From Domibacillus sp. (GTDB taxonomy: Bacteria > Bacillota > Bacilli > Bacillales > Domibacillaceae), in the NCBI GenBank assembly GCA_031177795.1, contig JAPSKG010000032.1:1-13711 (forward strand): a DNA stretch of 13,711 nucleotides. The letters run 5' to 3'. Below are positions 6,647 through 13,711 of this stretch, piece by piece. The notes beneath the pieces are model-generated. The model did not search any database and was not told the DNA's origin. It worked only from the letters and a program-made list of their open reading frames with translations. Numbering within the stretch: position 1 is the stretch's first letter; the number at the start of each line of letters is the position of its first letter. The position numbers and the translations under genes are program-made.

Positions 6647-6882
6647 CTGGAAACGGTAGGCGTGAATGCTTGAAAACAGCAAGTGGATAAAGACAATCAG
6701 CAGCCAAGCTCCTGGAATGGAGAAGGTTCAACGGCCATCGAAAGCACGTCAATCATGACGGAAGCGAGTAGAGTAGGAATCAAGTGATTCCGAAGTGCGA
6801 GGGCACTCAAGCGAGTGTAAGATATGGTCTGAACTCTAGGGTGACTTAGAGAGTTGATGTAACGAATCAACGTAACGTTGTG

Positions 6883-8646
6883 GCCCAAATGATTATGCTG
6901 GCAGACTGGCACCCGGATATTGTAGAGTTCATTATTTCCAAAATGCAAAACCCAAGAATTTTACGTTATTTATTAGAAAATACAGAAGATGACCAAATTA
7001 AAAAAGCAGCAAAAGATAAATTAAAATTCACGCCTCTTACAGAAAGAGAAGAACAAATGTATCAAGGAGTAGTTAATTACAAGAACATTCCTGGATTCGG
7101 GGGCTTCAGTCCTGAAATTATTAAAGAGGCGGAAGAAAAGCTTCGGACTGGTGGCACATACAGCGTACATAACGCTGAATTCTTAACGGGCGCTAACATT
7201 TCCATTTGCTTAACAAAAGAGTTTATGGAAGCTGTGGAAAGCGATGCTGAATACGATCTTCGTTTCCCTGCAGTTGAAACATACAGCAAAGAGGAAATGG
7301 CTTATTACAACGAAAACTGGCATAAAGTCGGCGATGTGCGTGAATGGGAACGCCAGGGGCATGAAATCCGAGTATATCGTAAAATTAAAGCAAAAGAGTT
7401 ATGGAACTTGATTAATGTTTGCGCAACTTACTCAGCTGAACCGGGCATTTTCTTTATTGACAATGCAAATGAAATGACAAATGCAAAAGCATATGGACAG
7501 CAAGTTGTGGCTACCAATCCTTGTGGAGAACAACCGCTTGCGCCTTATTCAGTTTGTAATCTTGCGGCGGTCAATCTTGCTGAAATGGCTGATAAAAAAA
7601 CAAAAACAGTTAACTTCAATAAGTTGAAAGAAACGGTCCGCACAGGTGTGCGGATGCAAGATAACGTAATTGATGCAACTCCTTACTTTCTTGAGGAAAA
7701 CCGTAAGCAGGCTCTTGGTGAGCGGCGAGTCGGCCTGGGTGTGATGGGACTTGCTGACTTGCTGATTTACTGCGAAAAGGAATATGGCTCAGAAGAAGGG
7801 AACAAATTGGTTGATGAAGTATTTGAAGCAATTGCTGTTACAGCGTATGAAACGTCTGTAGAACTTGCAAAAGAAAAAGGCAGCTTTCCATTTTTAGAAG
7901 GAAAGACAGTTGAAGAAACAAAGCAACTGCGTGCTTCATTTATTAACACAGGATATATGAAAAAAATGCCCGCGCATGTGCGTGAAGAGATTTTAGAAAA
8001 CGGAATTCGAAACTCGCATTTGCTGACCGTGGCGCCTACAGGATCAACCGGAACAATGGTTGGCGTAAGTACCGGGCTTGAGCCGTATTTCTCGTTTACG
8101 TACTACCGCAGCGGGCGCCTTGGGAAATTTATTGAGGTAAAAGCAGATATCGTGAAAGAATATCTAGAACGTCATCCAGAAGCAGATCCAAATCAGCTTC
8201 CAGATTATTTTGTTACAGCAATGGGACTAGCACCAGAAGCTCATGCTGACGTGCAATGTGTTATTCAGCGTTGGATTGACAGTTCTATTTCAAAAACGGT
8301 AAACGCACCGCGTGGCTATACAGTAGAACAAGTAGAAAGTGTGTATGAACGTCTTTATAAAGGCGGAGCAAAAGGCGGTACCGTATATGTTGACGGAAGC
8401 CGTGATTCTCAAGTTCTTACGTTAAAAGCAGAAGAAAACAATTGGGATGAAGAAGAAAGAATTCCAAAAGAACATGAAAACCATGTAGTCTTAATTGATA
8501 CAATTCAAGACCTGCGCTCAACAAATGTTACAATTGGCAGTGAAGTGGGAAATACATGCCCAGTTTGCCGAAAAGGCACAGTTGAAGAGCTTGGTGGCTG
8601 CAACACATGTACAAATTGTGGTGCCCAGTTGAAGTGCGGACTATAA
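6883..8646 (+). CDS. nrdJ: NrdJ exon 2: class II ribonucleotide reductase, residues 266-852
   Basis: Second exon, joined after Gly265 to restore GGSRRG-AQMIMLADWHPDI. Spliced length is 852 aa, in line with what I recall for Bacillus-type NrdJ. The catalytic signature ATNPCGEQPL holds Asn477, Cys479 (the thiyl-radical cysteine) and Glu481; Cys490 in SVCNLAAVNL is the partner of exon-1 Cys189. APTGSTGTMVGVSTGLEPYFSF is the phosphate-binding region, with FINTGYMKKMP and TVYVDGSRDSQVL around it. The C-terminus, CPVCRKGTVEELGGCNTCTNCG, is a cysteine-rich tail probably binding zinc and/or passing electrons to the active site. The frame is open from a GTG at 6880, but that G ends the intron and has no ribosome site, so independent translation is unlikely. 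A strong terminator follows. Confidence 0.93.
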   Translation, partial: AQMIMLADWHPDIVEFIISKMQNPRILRYLLENTEDDQIKKAAKDKLKFTPLTEREEQMYQGVVNYKNIPGFGGFSPEIIKEAEEKLRTGGTYSVHNAEFLTGANISICLTKEFMEAVESDAEYDLRFPAVETYSKEEMAYYNENWHKVGDVREWERQGHEIRVYRKIKAKELWNLINVCATYSAEPGIFFIDNANEMTNAKAYGQQVVATNPCGEQPLAPYSVCNLAAVNLAEMADKKTKTVNFNKLKETVRTGVRMQDNVIDATPYFLEENRKQALGERRVGLGVMGLADLLIYCEKEYGSEEGNKLVDEVFEAIAVTAYETSVELAKEKGSFPFLEGKTVEETKQLRASFINTGYMKKMPAHVREEILENGIRNSHLLTVAPTGSTGTMVGVSTGLEPYFSFTYYRSGRLGKFIEVKADIVKEYLERHPEADPNQLPDYFVTAMGLAPEAHADVQCVIQRWIDSSISKTVNAPRGYTVEQVESVYERLYKGGAKGGTVYVDGSRDSQVLTLKAEENNWDEEERIPKEHENHVVLIDTIQDLRSTNVTIGSEVGNTCPVCRKGTVEELGGCNTCTNCGAQLKCGL

Positions 8647-8651
8647 AAAAT

Positions 8652-8690
8652 AAAAAAAGCCGGCTCCTTATTCAGGAGCCGGCTTTTTTT
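8652..8690. terminator. Strong bidirectional terminator between nrdJ and yqhP
   Basis: A G+C-rich 11-bp perfect stem, AGCCGGCTCCT (8658-8668) / AGGAGCCGGCT (8674-8684), with loop TATTC. An A run precedes it and a T run follows, so it serves nrdJ on the plus strand and yqhP on the minus strand. Confidence 0.95.
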
Positions 8691-8730
8691 AAAAAATAAT
8701 AAACTGAAACACCTTGAAACCTAACAGGTA

Positions 8731-9111
8731 TTATTCAGACGAAGCACGAGAGCCCCGTTTTCCTTTATTTCCTTCAATTACAGTTAAATGTGTGGCTTTC
8801 TTACGGCGTGACGGCTTCTTTTTCGGTTTAGATGAAAAAGACATGGATCGTGATGCTTTTGGCTTGTAGCTTGTCTTTGAGGTATGGCGTTTTTTGGATT
8901 GCTTTACGGCTTTTGAATAAGCGCGGTCTTCATTATTGCTGTTGTTATTTTTTTTCATCATAAGGCGGAATAACAACATGACCACAGCAACTGTGACAAC
9001 AGCAAATAAAATCTGCCGCATAAGCTGCCCGGGAGAGGTGATCAGCAAAGACACGATACCAATGGCAGCAAGCGCGGAAATAACAAAAACGATAACATTA
9101 CGGACGTTCAT
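8731..9111 (-). CDS. yqhP: YqhP, small membrane protein with basic tail (SA1362-like)
   Basis: A 126-aa protein with two hydrophobic helices near the N-terminus (about residues 5-25, VIVFVISALAAIGIVSLLI, and about 34-52, ILFAVVTVAVVMLLFRLMM). A Lys/Arg/Ser-rich tail of about 70 residues follows, probably cytoplasmic. This layout and its place before yqhQ match YqhP of Bacillus, related to the SA1362 family; the function is unknown. The frame is open to a GTG at 9120, but that GTG is part of the Shine-Dalgarno GGGAGGTG, so I place the start at the ATG at 9111, 8 bases after GGAGG. It is the downstream gene of a likely yqhQ-yqhP operon with a spacing of about 36 bases. Confidence 0.75.
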   Translation of the reverse strand: MNVRNVIVFVISALAAIGIVSLLITSPGQLMRQILFAVVTVAVVMLLFRLMMKKNNNSNNEDRAYSKAVKQSKKRHTSKTSYKPKASRSMSFSSKPKKKPSRRKKATHLTVIEGNKGKRGSRASSE

Positions 9112-9147
9112 CAAAGCCACCTCCCGGAAATTAGTGTTACTTACATA

Positions 9148-10086
9148 TTAGACAATTTCGTCTGCTTTTAATCCTTTTCCAGCACTTTCTTCAATGGAAA
9201 TTAATTTTTCAAAAGAAGCAATTGCTACTTCTACCTGATCGTCAAAGGGTTCTTTTGTTGTTAATAGCTGTAACCAGAGCCCTGGGTAACCAAGCAGTTT
9301 TAAAACAGGAATATCGCGGACTTTATTTGTCAGTTGCAGAACTTCAAAGGAAATACCGAGGACAACCGGAATGAGCGCTAAACGATTTAGTACTCGTACA
9401 TATAATGGCTCGGTCGGTACAAGCATATACACAAAAATGCCTACAATAACGGTAAATAAAATAAAACTTGATCCACAGCGGTAATGAAGGCGAGATGAAC
9501 TTTGAACATTTTCAACAGTTAAGGGAAGGCCATTTTCATATGCATTAATCACTTTATGCTCAGCGCCATGATATTGGAACACTCGTTTAATGAGCGGAGT
9601 CATTGAAATAAAGTAAATATAAACAAGCAACAGAAAAAGTTTAAAAAAACCTTCAACTAAAATTTGGGACATATCACTTGAAAAAACAGGCCTTGTTAAC
9701 TCAGCCAAAAACAAAGGAACAAGCGTAAAGACAAATTTTCCGAAAAGGAAGGATAAAATGCCTACAAGCGCCACACCGAGCATAAGAGTGAGTTTAGAGG
9801 GCTCTTCTGTTTCCGTTTTTTCTTCACCAGGTGCAACATCATAGCGGTCATTGGCAAAATTTAAATGTTTTGAACCTGTTGCAGCGGCATCAAGAATGGC
9901 GACAATTCCGCGCAGAAAAGGAACTTTTTTAATGGTTTGCAATGCAGGTCGGGGAATGCGGGGTAAGTGAAAATATTCAATCGTTCCGTCGTTTCGCCGG
10001 ACGGCTGTAACAGTATGTTTTTTACCGCCGAACATCACACCCTCAACTACGGCTTGACCTCCATAAACCGGCTTTTCATTCTTCAT
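9148..10086 (-). CDS. yqhQ: YqhQ, DUF1385 membrane protein
   Basis: A 312-aa integral membrane protein of the DUF1385/YqhQ family, whose biochemical role is not known. Family marks are the N-terminal YGGQAVVEGVMFGG, then RIPRPALQTIKKVPFLRGIV, the central YHGAEHKVINAYE (conserved His-Ala-Glu-His-Lys) and RCGSSFILF. Four hydrophobic segments are visible: around LTLMLGVALVGILSFLF, a long one near FVFTLVPLFLAEL and FKLFLLLVYIYFI, FILFTVIVGIFVYML, and LALIPVVLGISFEVL. The frame opens at 10122, but the ATG at 10086 (MKNEKPVYGG) has AAGGA about 9 bases upstream and fits the family N-terminus and length (about 318 aa in B. subtilis). It is divergent from yqhR and probably cotranscribed with yqhP. Confidence 0.88.
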   Translation of the reverse strand: MKNEKPVYGGQAVVEGVMFGGKKHTVTAVRRNDGTIEYFHLPRIPRPALQTIKKVPFLRGIVAILDAAATGSKHLNFANDRYDVAPGEEKTETEEPSKLTLMLGVALVGILSFLFGKFVFTLVPLFLAELTRPVFSSDMSQILVEGFFKLFLLLVYIYFISMTPLIKRVFQYHGAEHKVINAYENGLPLTVENVQSSSRLHYRCGSSFILFTVIVGIFVYMLVPTEPLYVRVLNRLALIPVVLGISFEVLQLTNKVRDIPVLKLLGYPGLWLQLLTTKEPFDDQVEVAIASFEKLISIEESAGKGLKADEIV

Positions 10087-10178
10087 TTCAAGGTTCCTTC
10101 TTTCATTTATCATATTAATCATATTTTAGCGGTAAAACGGAAAAATTAAAAGCAAGTCTTACGTTCCGGAGGGAAAAA

Positions 10179-10598
10179 ATGGAACAAAACAACAATTCTA
10201 AACATTCTGATTATTTTAACCGTAAAATTATTGAAACTGGAATTGTTTCAGGGTTATTATTTTTATTATTTAACTGGATGTCCTATTCGCTCGGATTTTC
10301 AAAATGGAATTTTTTTTCGGCGTTTTCCGTTCTTCGTTGGCCAGTTTCTGTGAAATACGGCTTGGCTTTTTTACTGCCAATTATGGTATCTATTCTTCTT
10401 ACTTTATTATACAATGTATGGCCTAGTAAAGAAAAGCCTTTCCTTACAGGAATTGCAGGTGCAGTGTTATTATTTTTTATTGTTTTTTTCTTTATAAGTC
10501 ATGAGCCGTTAAACCTGGTTACCATGTTTTCTTTGCTTTTAGGATATTGCTTGTTTATCAGTACAACAATTTCATGGGTTCATGAGCAAGGAAAGTAG
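10179..10598 (+). CDS. yqhR: YqhR, four-helix membrane protein
   Basis: A 139-aa hydrophobic protein with four predicted membrane helices (about residues 19-40, 58-80, 85-104 and 111-131) and a short polar N-terminus (MEQNNNSKHSDYFNRKI). The topology, size and place between divergent yqhQ and aroQ match YqhR of Bacillus; the function is unknown and I see no catalytic motif. The start is well supported: GGAGGG lies 6 bases before the ATG. It is followed after about 60 bases by aroQ on the same strand, so it may be the first gene of an operon, although no promoter or terminator is clear in that gap. Confidence 0.8.
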   Translation: MEQNNNSKHSDYFNRKIIETGIVSGLLFLLFNWMSYSLGFSKWNFFSAFSVLRWPVSVKYGLAFLLPIMVSILLTLLYNVWPSKEKPFLTGIAGAVLLFFIVFFFISHEPLNLVTMFSLLLGYCLFISTTISWVHEQGK

Positions 10599-10659
10599 TC
10601 AGTTAAAGAAAAAATATGCTAAACTATTCAGGAAATAACAATAGGTGGGAGACGTAAGA

Positions 10660-11097
10660 ATGAAAAGGTTCCTGGTAATAAATGGAGTGAATTTAAACAG
10701 GCTTGGAAAGCGCGAACCTCACATTTATGGGTATACAACGCTTGCCGAGCTGGAAGAACGTGTGAAAAAACAAGGAGAAAAAGCAGGAGCAGAAGTACTG
10801 ACTTTTCAATCAAATTTTGAAGGAGAACTTGTTGAGAGGCTTCATCTTGCCGAGGATGAAGGGCTTAACGGCATTGTTTTTAACCCGGGGGCTTTTACAC
10901 ATTATAGCTATGCCCTTGCTGATGCAGTAGCAGGTATCAGCGTACCTGTTATAGAAGTACATATTTCAAACATTCACACACGGGAAGAATTTCGGCACCA
11001 TTCTGTTATCGCACCTTATGCTGCAGGGCAATTGTGCGGTTTTGGTTTAACTGGATACGAATTGGCACTCGACTTTTTATTAAAACGGGAGGGCTAA
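10660..11097 (+). CDS. aroQ: AroQ, type II 3-dehydroquinate dehydratase
   Basis: A 145-aa type II dehydroquinase (B. subtilis YqhS), catalysing step 3 of the shikimate pathway: 3-dehydroquinate to 3-dehydroshikimate, through an enolate and without a Schiff base. It has the flavodoxin-like fold signature: INGVNLNRLGKREPHIYG (7-24) with active-site Arg18 and Tyr23, FQSNFEGELV (49-58), GIVFNPGAFTHYS with Asn75, and EVHISNIHTREEFRHHS with the proton-donor His101 and Arg112. Type II enzymes usually act as dodecamers. The frame opens at a GTG at 10645, but that GTG lies in the Shine-Dalgarno AGGTGGGAG; the ATG at 10660 gives the family's usual length. It ends 3 bases before papQ, a clear operon. 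Confidence 0.95.
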   Translation: MKRFLVINGVNLNRLGKREPHIYGYTTLAELEERVKKQGEKAGAEVLTFQSNFEGELVERLHLAEDEGLNGIVFNPGAFTHYSYALADAVAGISVPVIEVHISNIHTREEFRHHSVIAPYAAGQLCGFGLTGYELALDFLLKREG

Positions 11098-11100
11098 AAC

Positions 11101-12162
11101 ATGTCTTTACTGGCAAAGATTCAAGCAGATCTTATGAAAAGAGGGCTGGATGGCTTATTTATTGCAAGTGCTTTTAACCGGCGCTATGTAACAGGTTTTA
11201 CAGGTACGGCTGGAGCTGTTCTTATCACACAAAGTGACGCGGTTTTTTTTACAGATTTCCGTTATACAGAGCAAGCTGAAAAACAAGCGAAAGCGTTTGC
11301 GATTGTACAGCATACAAAACCGATTTTACAGGAAGCAATGGAACACGCTGAAAAACTGGGTGTTCAGGTGCTTGGGTTTGAAAAAGAGTATCTCTCTTAT
11401 CACGAGTTTGAACTTCTTCAAAATCATTTTAACGGAACGCTTAAACCAGTTGCTGGCATCATTGAAAACTTGCGCTTGATAAAGACAGAACCAGAGATTA
11501 AGATATTAAAGGAAGCGTGTCAAATCGCAGATGCAGCGTTCAAGCACATCCTTGATTTTCTCAAGCCTGGAGCAAGGGAAAGAGATGTATCGAACGAACT
11601 TGAGTTTTTTATGAGAAAGTGCGGAGCTTCTTCTTCTTCCTTCGATATTATTGTTGCATCAGGAGCTCGCTCTGCTTTGCCACACGGCGTTGCGACTGAT
11701 AAAAAAATTGAATCGGGCGATTTTGTAACACTGGATTTTGGTGCTTTTTACAAAGGCTACGCTTCAGATATCACCCGTACAGTTGCTGTGGGTGAGCCTT
11801 CGGACCAGTTAAAAGAAATTTATGCGATTGTTTTAGAAGCGCAAATGGCCGCTTTAGATCAAATAAAACCAGGAATGACCGGAAAAGAAGCAGACGCGGT
11901 AGCTCGTAATATTATCACAGAAAAAGGTTATGGTCCTGCATTTGGCCATTCGACCGGCCACGGAATTGGTCTTGAAATTCATGAAAGTCCAAGGCTTTCT
12001 GTTATGAACGAAAAACCTCTTGAAGCAGGCATGGTTGTAACTGTTGAGCCAGGTATTTATTTACCTGGAATTGGCGGCGTTCGAATTGAAGACGATATTT
12101 TATTGACAGACAAAGGAAATGAACGGCTTACGCATTCTCCAAAAGAACTTATAATTTTGTAA
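11101..12162 (+). CDS. papQ: PapQ/YqhT, M24-family Xaa-Pro dipeptidase
   Basis: A 353-aa metallopeptidase with the creatinase-type N-terminal domain (about 1-125) and the pita-bread M24 catalytic domain (about 130-353), removing an N-terminal residue before proline. All five metal ligands are present: Asp212 and Asp223 in LDFGAFYKGYASDITRT, His287 in GHSTGHGIGLEIHE, Glu316 in TVEPGIYLPG and Glu330 in GVRIEDD. Substrate-related His195 (LPHGVATD) is also present. The ribosome site GGAGG overlaps the last codons of aroQ, so translation is coupled. It lies directly before efp as in B. subtilis, where recycling of proline peptides next to the factor for polyproline translation is a recurrent pairing. 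Dipeptidase versus aminopeptidase P specificity cannot be told by eye. Confidence 0.93.
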   Translation: MSLLAKIQADLMKRGLDGLFIASAFNRRYVTGFTGTAGAVLITQSDAVFFTDFRYTEQAEKQAKAFAIVQHTKPILQEAMEHAEKLGVQVLGFEKEYLSYHEFELLQNHFNGTLKPVAGIIENLRLIKTEPEIKILKEACQIADAAFKHILDFLKPGARERDVSNELEFFMRKCGASSSSFDIIVASGARSALPHGVATDKKIESGDFVTLDFGAFYKGYASDITRTVAVGEPSDQLKEIYAIVLEAQMAALDQIKPGMTGKEADAVARNIITEKGYGPAFGHSTGHGIGLEIHESPRLSVMNEKPLEAGMVVTVEPGIYLPGIGGVRIEDDILLTDKGNERLTHSPKELIIL

Positions 12163-12182
12163 AAACCCCAGGAGGCACACAC

Positions 12183-12740
12183 ATGATTTCAGTAAATGAT
12201 TTTCGTACAGGCTTAACAATTGAAGTAGACGGCAGCATTTGGCGAGTAGTTGATTTCCAGCATGTAAAGCCTGGAAAAGGAGCAGCATTTGTACGCTCAA
12301 AACTTCGCAACCTTCGTACAGGAGCCATTCAGGAAAAAACATTCCGTGCTGGTGAAAAAGTAGAAAAAGCTCAAATCGATAACCGTCGTATGCAGTACTT
12401 ATATGCAAATGGCGATCAGCATGTGTTTATGGATAATGAATCATACGAACAAATTGAAATTCCGGCAGCACAAATTGAATATGAATTAAAGTTTTTAAAA
12501 GAAAACATGGAAGTGTCAATCATGATGTTTGGTTCAGAAACACTTGGTGTTGAACTTCCAAATACTGTTGAACTAAAAGTAATTGAAACAGAACCAGGCA
12601 TTAAAGGCGATACAGCATCTGGAGGCACAAAGCCTGCTATTGTGGAAACTGGTCTTTCTGTAAACGTGCCTTTCTTCGTCAATGAGGGTGATGTTTTAAT
12701 TGTCAATACAACAGACGGCTCATACGTATCTCGGGCTTAA
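12183..12740 (+). CDS. efp: Elongation factor P
   Basis: A 185-aa translation elongation factor P, which binds between the P and E sites of the ribosome and speeds peptide-bond formation at polyproline stretches. The three-domain protein shows the N-terminal KOW-like domain with the tip loop KPGKGAAF; Lys32 is the residue modified (to 5-aminopentanol-lysine in B. subtilis). The OB domains contain YLYANGDQHVFMD, and near the C-terminus the EF-P signature KVIETEPGIKGDTASGGTKPA. Length is the family's usual 185. AGGAGG lies 8 bases before the ATG and 20 bases separate it from papQ. The modifying enzyme is not in this window. A strong terminator follows. Confidence 0.97.
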   Translation: MISVNDFRTGLTIEVDGSIWRVVDFQHVKPGKGAAFVRSKLRNLRTGAIQEKTFRAGEKVEKAQIDNRRMQYLYANGDQHVFMDNESYEQIEIPAAQIEYELKFLKENMEVSIMMFGSETLGVELPNTVELKVIETEPGIKGDTASGGTKPAIVETGLSVNVPFFVNEGDVLIVNTTDGSYVSRA

Positions 12741-12746
12741 TTAACC

Positions 12747-12775
12747 AGAGTGTACCAATAAGGTACACTCTTTTT
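12747..12775 (+). terminator. Terminator of the aroQ-papQ-efp operon
   Basis: A 10-bp perfect stem, AGAGTGTACC (12747-12756) / GGTACACTCT (12762-12771), loop AATAA, followed by a T run. It lies directly after the efp stop. Confidence 0.93.
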
Positions 12776-12777
12776 AT

Positions 12778-12815
12778 TTGCGTTCTATCGCGCTTCTTCG
12801 TACGATAAAAGAAGC
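12778..12815 (+). promoter_or_regulatory. Weak promoter candidate with overlapping inverted repeat
   Basis: TTGCGT (12778-12783) and TACGAT (12801-12806) are 17 bases apart and would serve the acyl-CoA dehydrogenase gene. The -10 sits in the loop of an inverted repeat GCTTCTT (12792-12798) / AAGAAGC (12809-12815), a plausible operator. No known regulator site is recognised. Confidence 0.3.
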
Positions 12816-12839
12816 TAAATAGAAAGAAGGTAGAGGGTT

Positions 12840-13711
12840 TTGAAACTAAAAGAGGAATTAAAGTCGCTTGTCCCTGTGTTTCAAAGAAGAGAGCCTGCTT
12901 TAGACAGGCTTAATTCTTTTCCTTTTGATAATGTAGAAGATTTAAAAAAGATTGGATATACGAAAGCGATGCTTCCGGAAAACGGTGGAATGACACTGCT
13001 GGAATTTGTTCAGTGCCAGGAGTTGATTTCAAAAGGATGCGGAGCAACAGGTCTTTCAATTGGCTGGCATACCGGTATTTTAATGGAATATTCTGAGTAC
13101 CATCATTGGAATCCAGAAATTGCGGATTTCTTAACAGAGGAAATACAAAAAGGAAAACTTGTGAATGCGGCAGCAAGTGAACGAAATGCGGGCAGCCCGC
13201 TTCGCGGAGCTGCTTTTAAAACAACCGCTGCTCTTGGTGACCGTGATTATATATTAAACGGAGAAAAAACATTTACTTCTGCGGCACCAGTACTGGATTA
13301 TTTTTTTGTGTCAGCTTCTATCGCAGGCACAAATGAATCTGCTGTTTTTCTTGTGCCTGCTAATACTGCAGGTGTGTCGATTCGTGAAACATGGGATAGT
13401 GTGGCGATGCGCGGCACTGCCAGTCATGATTTAGTTTTAGAAAATGTGCATATACCTGCTCATTATATGATAGAGCGTATTGACGAGTCTTATCGAGCCC
13501 GACGAAAAGGCTCCTTGTTGCATATACCTGCTTGTTATATTGGAATTGCTGGAGCTGCACGTGATTACGCAGTAGAATTTGCCGCAAGCTATGTTCCGGC
13601 ATCGCTTGACCGTCCAATTGGCGAACTGCCTGTTACAGAGCAAATAATTGGTGAAATGGAAATGAACTTAATCGCGGCCCGCCAACTGCTGTACCGGACA
13701 GCAGAATTGTA
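12840..13711 (+). CDS. Acyl-CoA dehydrogenase-family protein (3' end outside window)
   Basis: The first 290 residues of a flavoprotein of the acyl-CoA dehydrogenase superfamily, most like YdbM of Bacillus by memory. The frame is open to the window edge. Starting at TTG 12840 (AGAAGG about 9 bases upstream), it shows an alpha-helical N-domain. Then comes the beta-domain segment NAAASERNAGSPL (equivalent to the FAD/substrate-binding SE-x-AGS motif), DYILNGEKTFTSAAPVLDYFFVSA (equivalent to the LNG-K-FITN motif), MRGTASHDLVLENVHIP, and the start of the C-terminal helical domain. The region of the catalytic glutamate is not reached or not identifiable. In B. subtilis the genes after efp are yqhV and the spoIIIA operon, so this gene is a local difference. 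The substrate is unknown. Confidence 0.85.
   Translation, partial: MKLKEELKSLVPVFQRREPALDRLNSFPFDNVEDLKKIGYTKAMLPENGGMTLLEFVQCQELISKGCGATGLSIGWHTGILMEYSEYHHWNPEIADFLTEEIQKGKLVNAAASERNAGSPLRGAAFKTTAALGDRDYILNGEKTFTSAAPVLDYFFVSASIAGTNESAVFLVPANTAGVSIRETWDSVAMRGTASHDLVLENVHIPAHYMIERIDESYRARRKGSLLHIPACYIGIAGAARDYAVEFAASYVPASLDRPIGELPVTEQIIGEMEMNLIAARQLLYRTAEL

Larger units (their letters stand above)
5639..6882 (+). ncRNA. Group I intron (subgroup IA-like) in nrdJ
   Basis: A 1,244-nt self-splicing intron between two codons of nrdJ. P1: exon AGACGAGGT (5630-5638) pairs with the internal guide GCTACGTCT (5655-5663), with one A·A mismatch and the required U·G at the splice site. P3 candidate: CCTC 5672-5675 / GAGG 6799-6802 (weak). 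P4: TGCTG 5682-5686 / CAGCA 6698-6702. P5: TCTTTAT 5692-5698 / ATAAAGA 6687-6693, with the endonuclease gene in its loop. P6: CTCC 6709-6712 / GGAG 6719-6722. P7: GGCCAT 6733-6738 / ATGGTC 6824-6829. P8: CACTC 6804-6808 / GAGTG 6813-6817, then J8/7 TAAGAT. Between P7 and P3 lie hairpins at 6747-6760 and 6776-6791 (P7.1, P7.2), typical of IA. P9 stems are at 6834-6851 and 6853-6871. The intron ends in G6882. Core elements were found by eye; no covariance search was run. Confidence 0.92.

Noticed and set aside
5684..6654. 8-base repeat CTGGAAAC at 5684-5691 and 6647-6654 as a target-site duplication from insertion of the endonuclease gene
   Set aside because: One copy is the conserved P element of the ribozyme; eight bases in about 1 kb is not convincing.
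6880..6882. GTG start for a separate second-half reductase protein
   Set aside because: These bases are the end of the intron, with the terminal G at 6882, and there is no ribosome site; the reading frame continues exon 1 after splicing.
5639..6882. Frameshift or assembly error, intein, or group II intron as the cause of the split nrdJ
   Set aside because: The reading frame closes within 12 bases, so it is not an intein. There is no reverse transcriptase, domain V or GUGYG start for a group II intron. The group I core pairings are present and joining at 5638/6883 is exact.
1..13711. tRNA, rRNA, CRISPR array or insertion sequence
   Set aside because: None seen on reading both strands; the only mobile element is the intron with its endonuclease.

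Overview
The window looks like the chromosome of a low-to-mid G+C Gram-positive of the Bacillaceae. Gene content and order closely follow the comG-yqh-efp region of Bacillus subtilis, Shine-Dalgarno sites are strong and A+G rich, and TTG starts are common. This rests on recalled gene families; no database search was possible.

Layout. (1) Bases 1-672, plus strand: the end of the comG competence-pilus operon (comGF, 5' end outside the window, then comGG). (2) Bases 669-3029, minus strand: a coupled pair, the SNF2-type ATPase yqhH and yqhG, convergent with comGG. (3) Bases 3030-3256: a spacer with no gene. It holds an inverted repeat, a possible promoter and a bidirectional terminator, at the place where B. 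subtilis carries the glycine-cleavage operon. (4) Bases 3255-4676: divergent yqhL (rhodanese) and lipM (octanoyltransferase), each with a readable sigma-A-type promoter; lipM ends in a terminator. (5) Bases 4731-8690: nrdJ, the adenosylcobalamin-dependent (class II) ribonucleotide reductase, behind two NrdR boxes. Its coding sequence is split by a 1,244-nt group I intron carrying a homing endonuclease gene. (6) Bases 8731-10598: yqhP and yqhQ on the minus strand, divergent from yqhR. (7) Bases 10660-12775: aroQ, papQ and efp on the plus strand, ending in a terminator. (8) From 12840 to the edge: the start of an acyl-CoA dehydrogenase-family gene.

The standout is the interrupted nrdJ. Exon 1 ends with the codons for GGSRRG and exon 2 resumes with AQMIM, the continuous sequence expected of this enzyme family. 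The insert shows the P, Q, R and S core elements of a group I ribozyme, a U·G pair at the 5' splice site, a terminal G, and two extra hairpins between P7 and P3 typical of subgroup IA. A 293-aa protein is encoded in the P5 loop. It has cysteine-rich putative zinc modules, a NUMOD3-like linker and a C-terminal Vsr-like nuclease domain (the EDxHD type, of which I-Bth0305I is the known example). Splicing would be needed to make full-length reductase (852 aa), so dNTP synthesis through this gene would depend on a mobile ribozyme.

Otherwise the region is ordinary housekeeping: competence, lipoate attachment, shikimate pathway, peptide turnover and translation factor EF-P.
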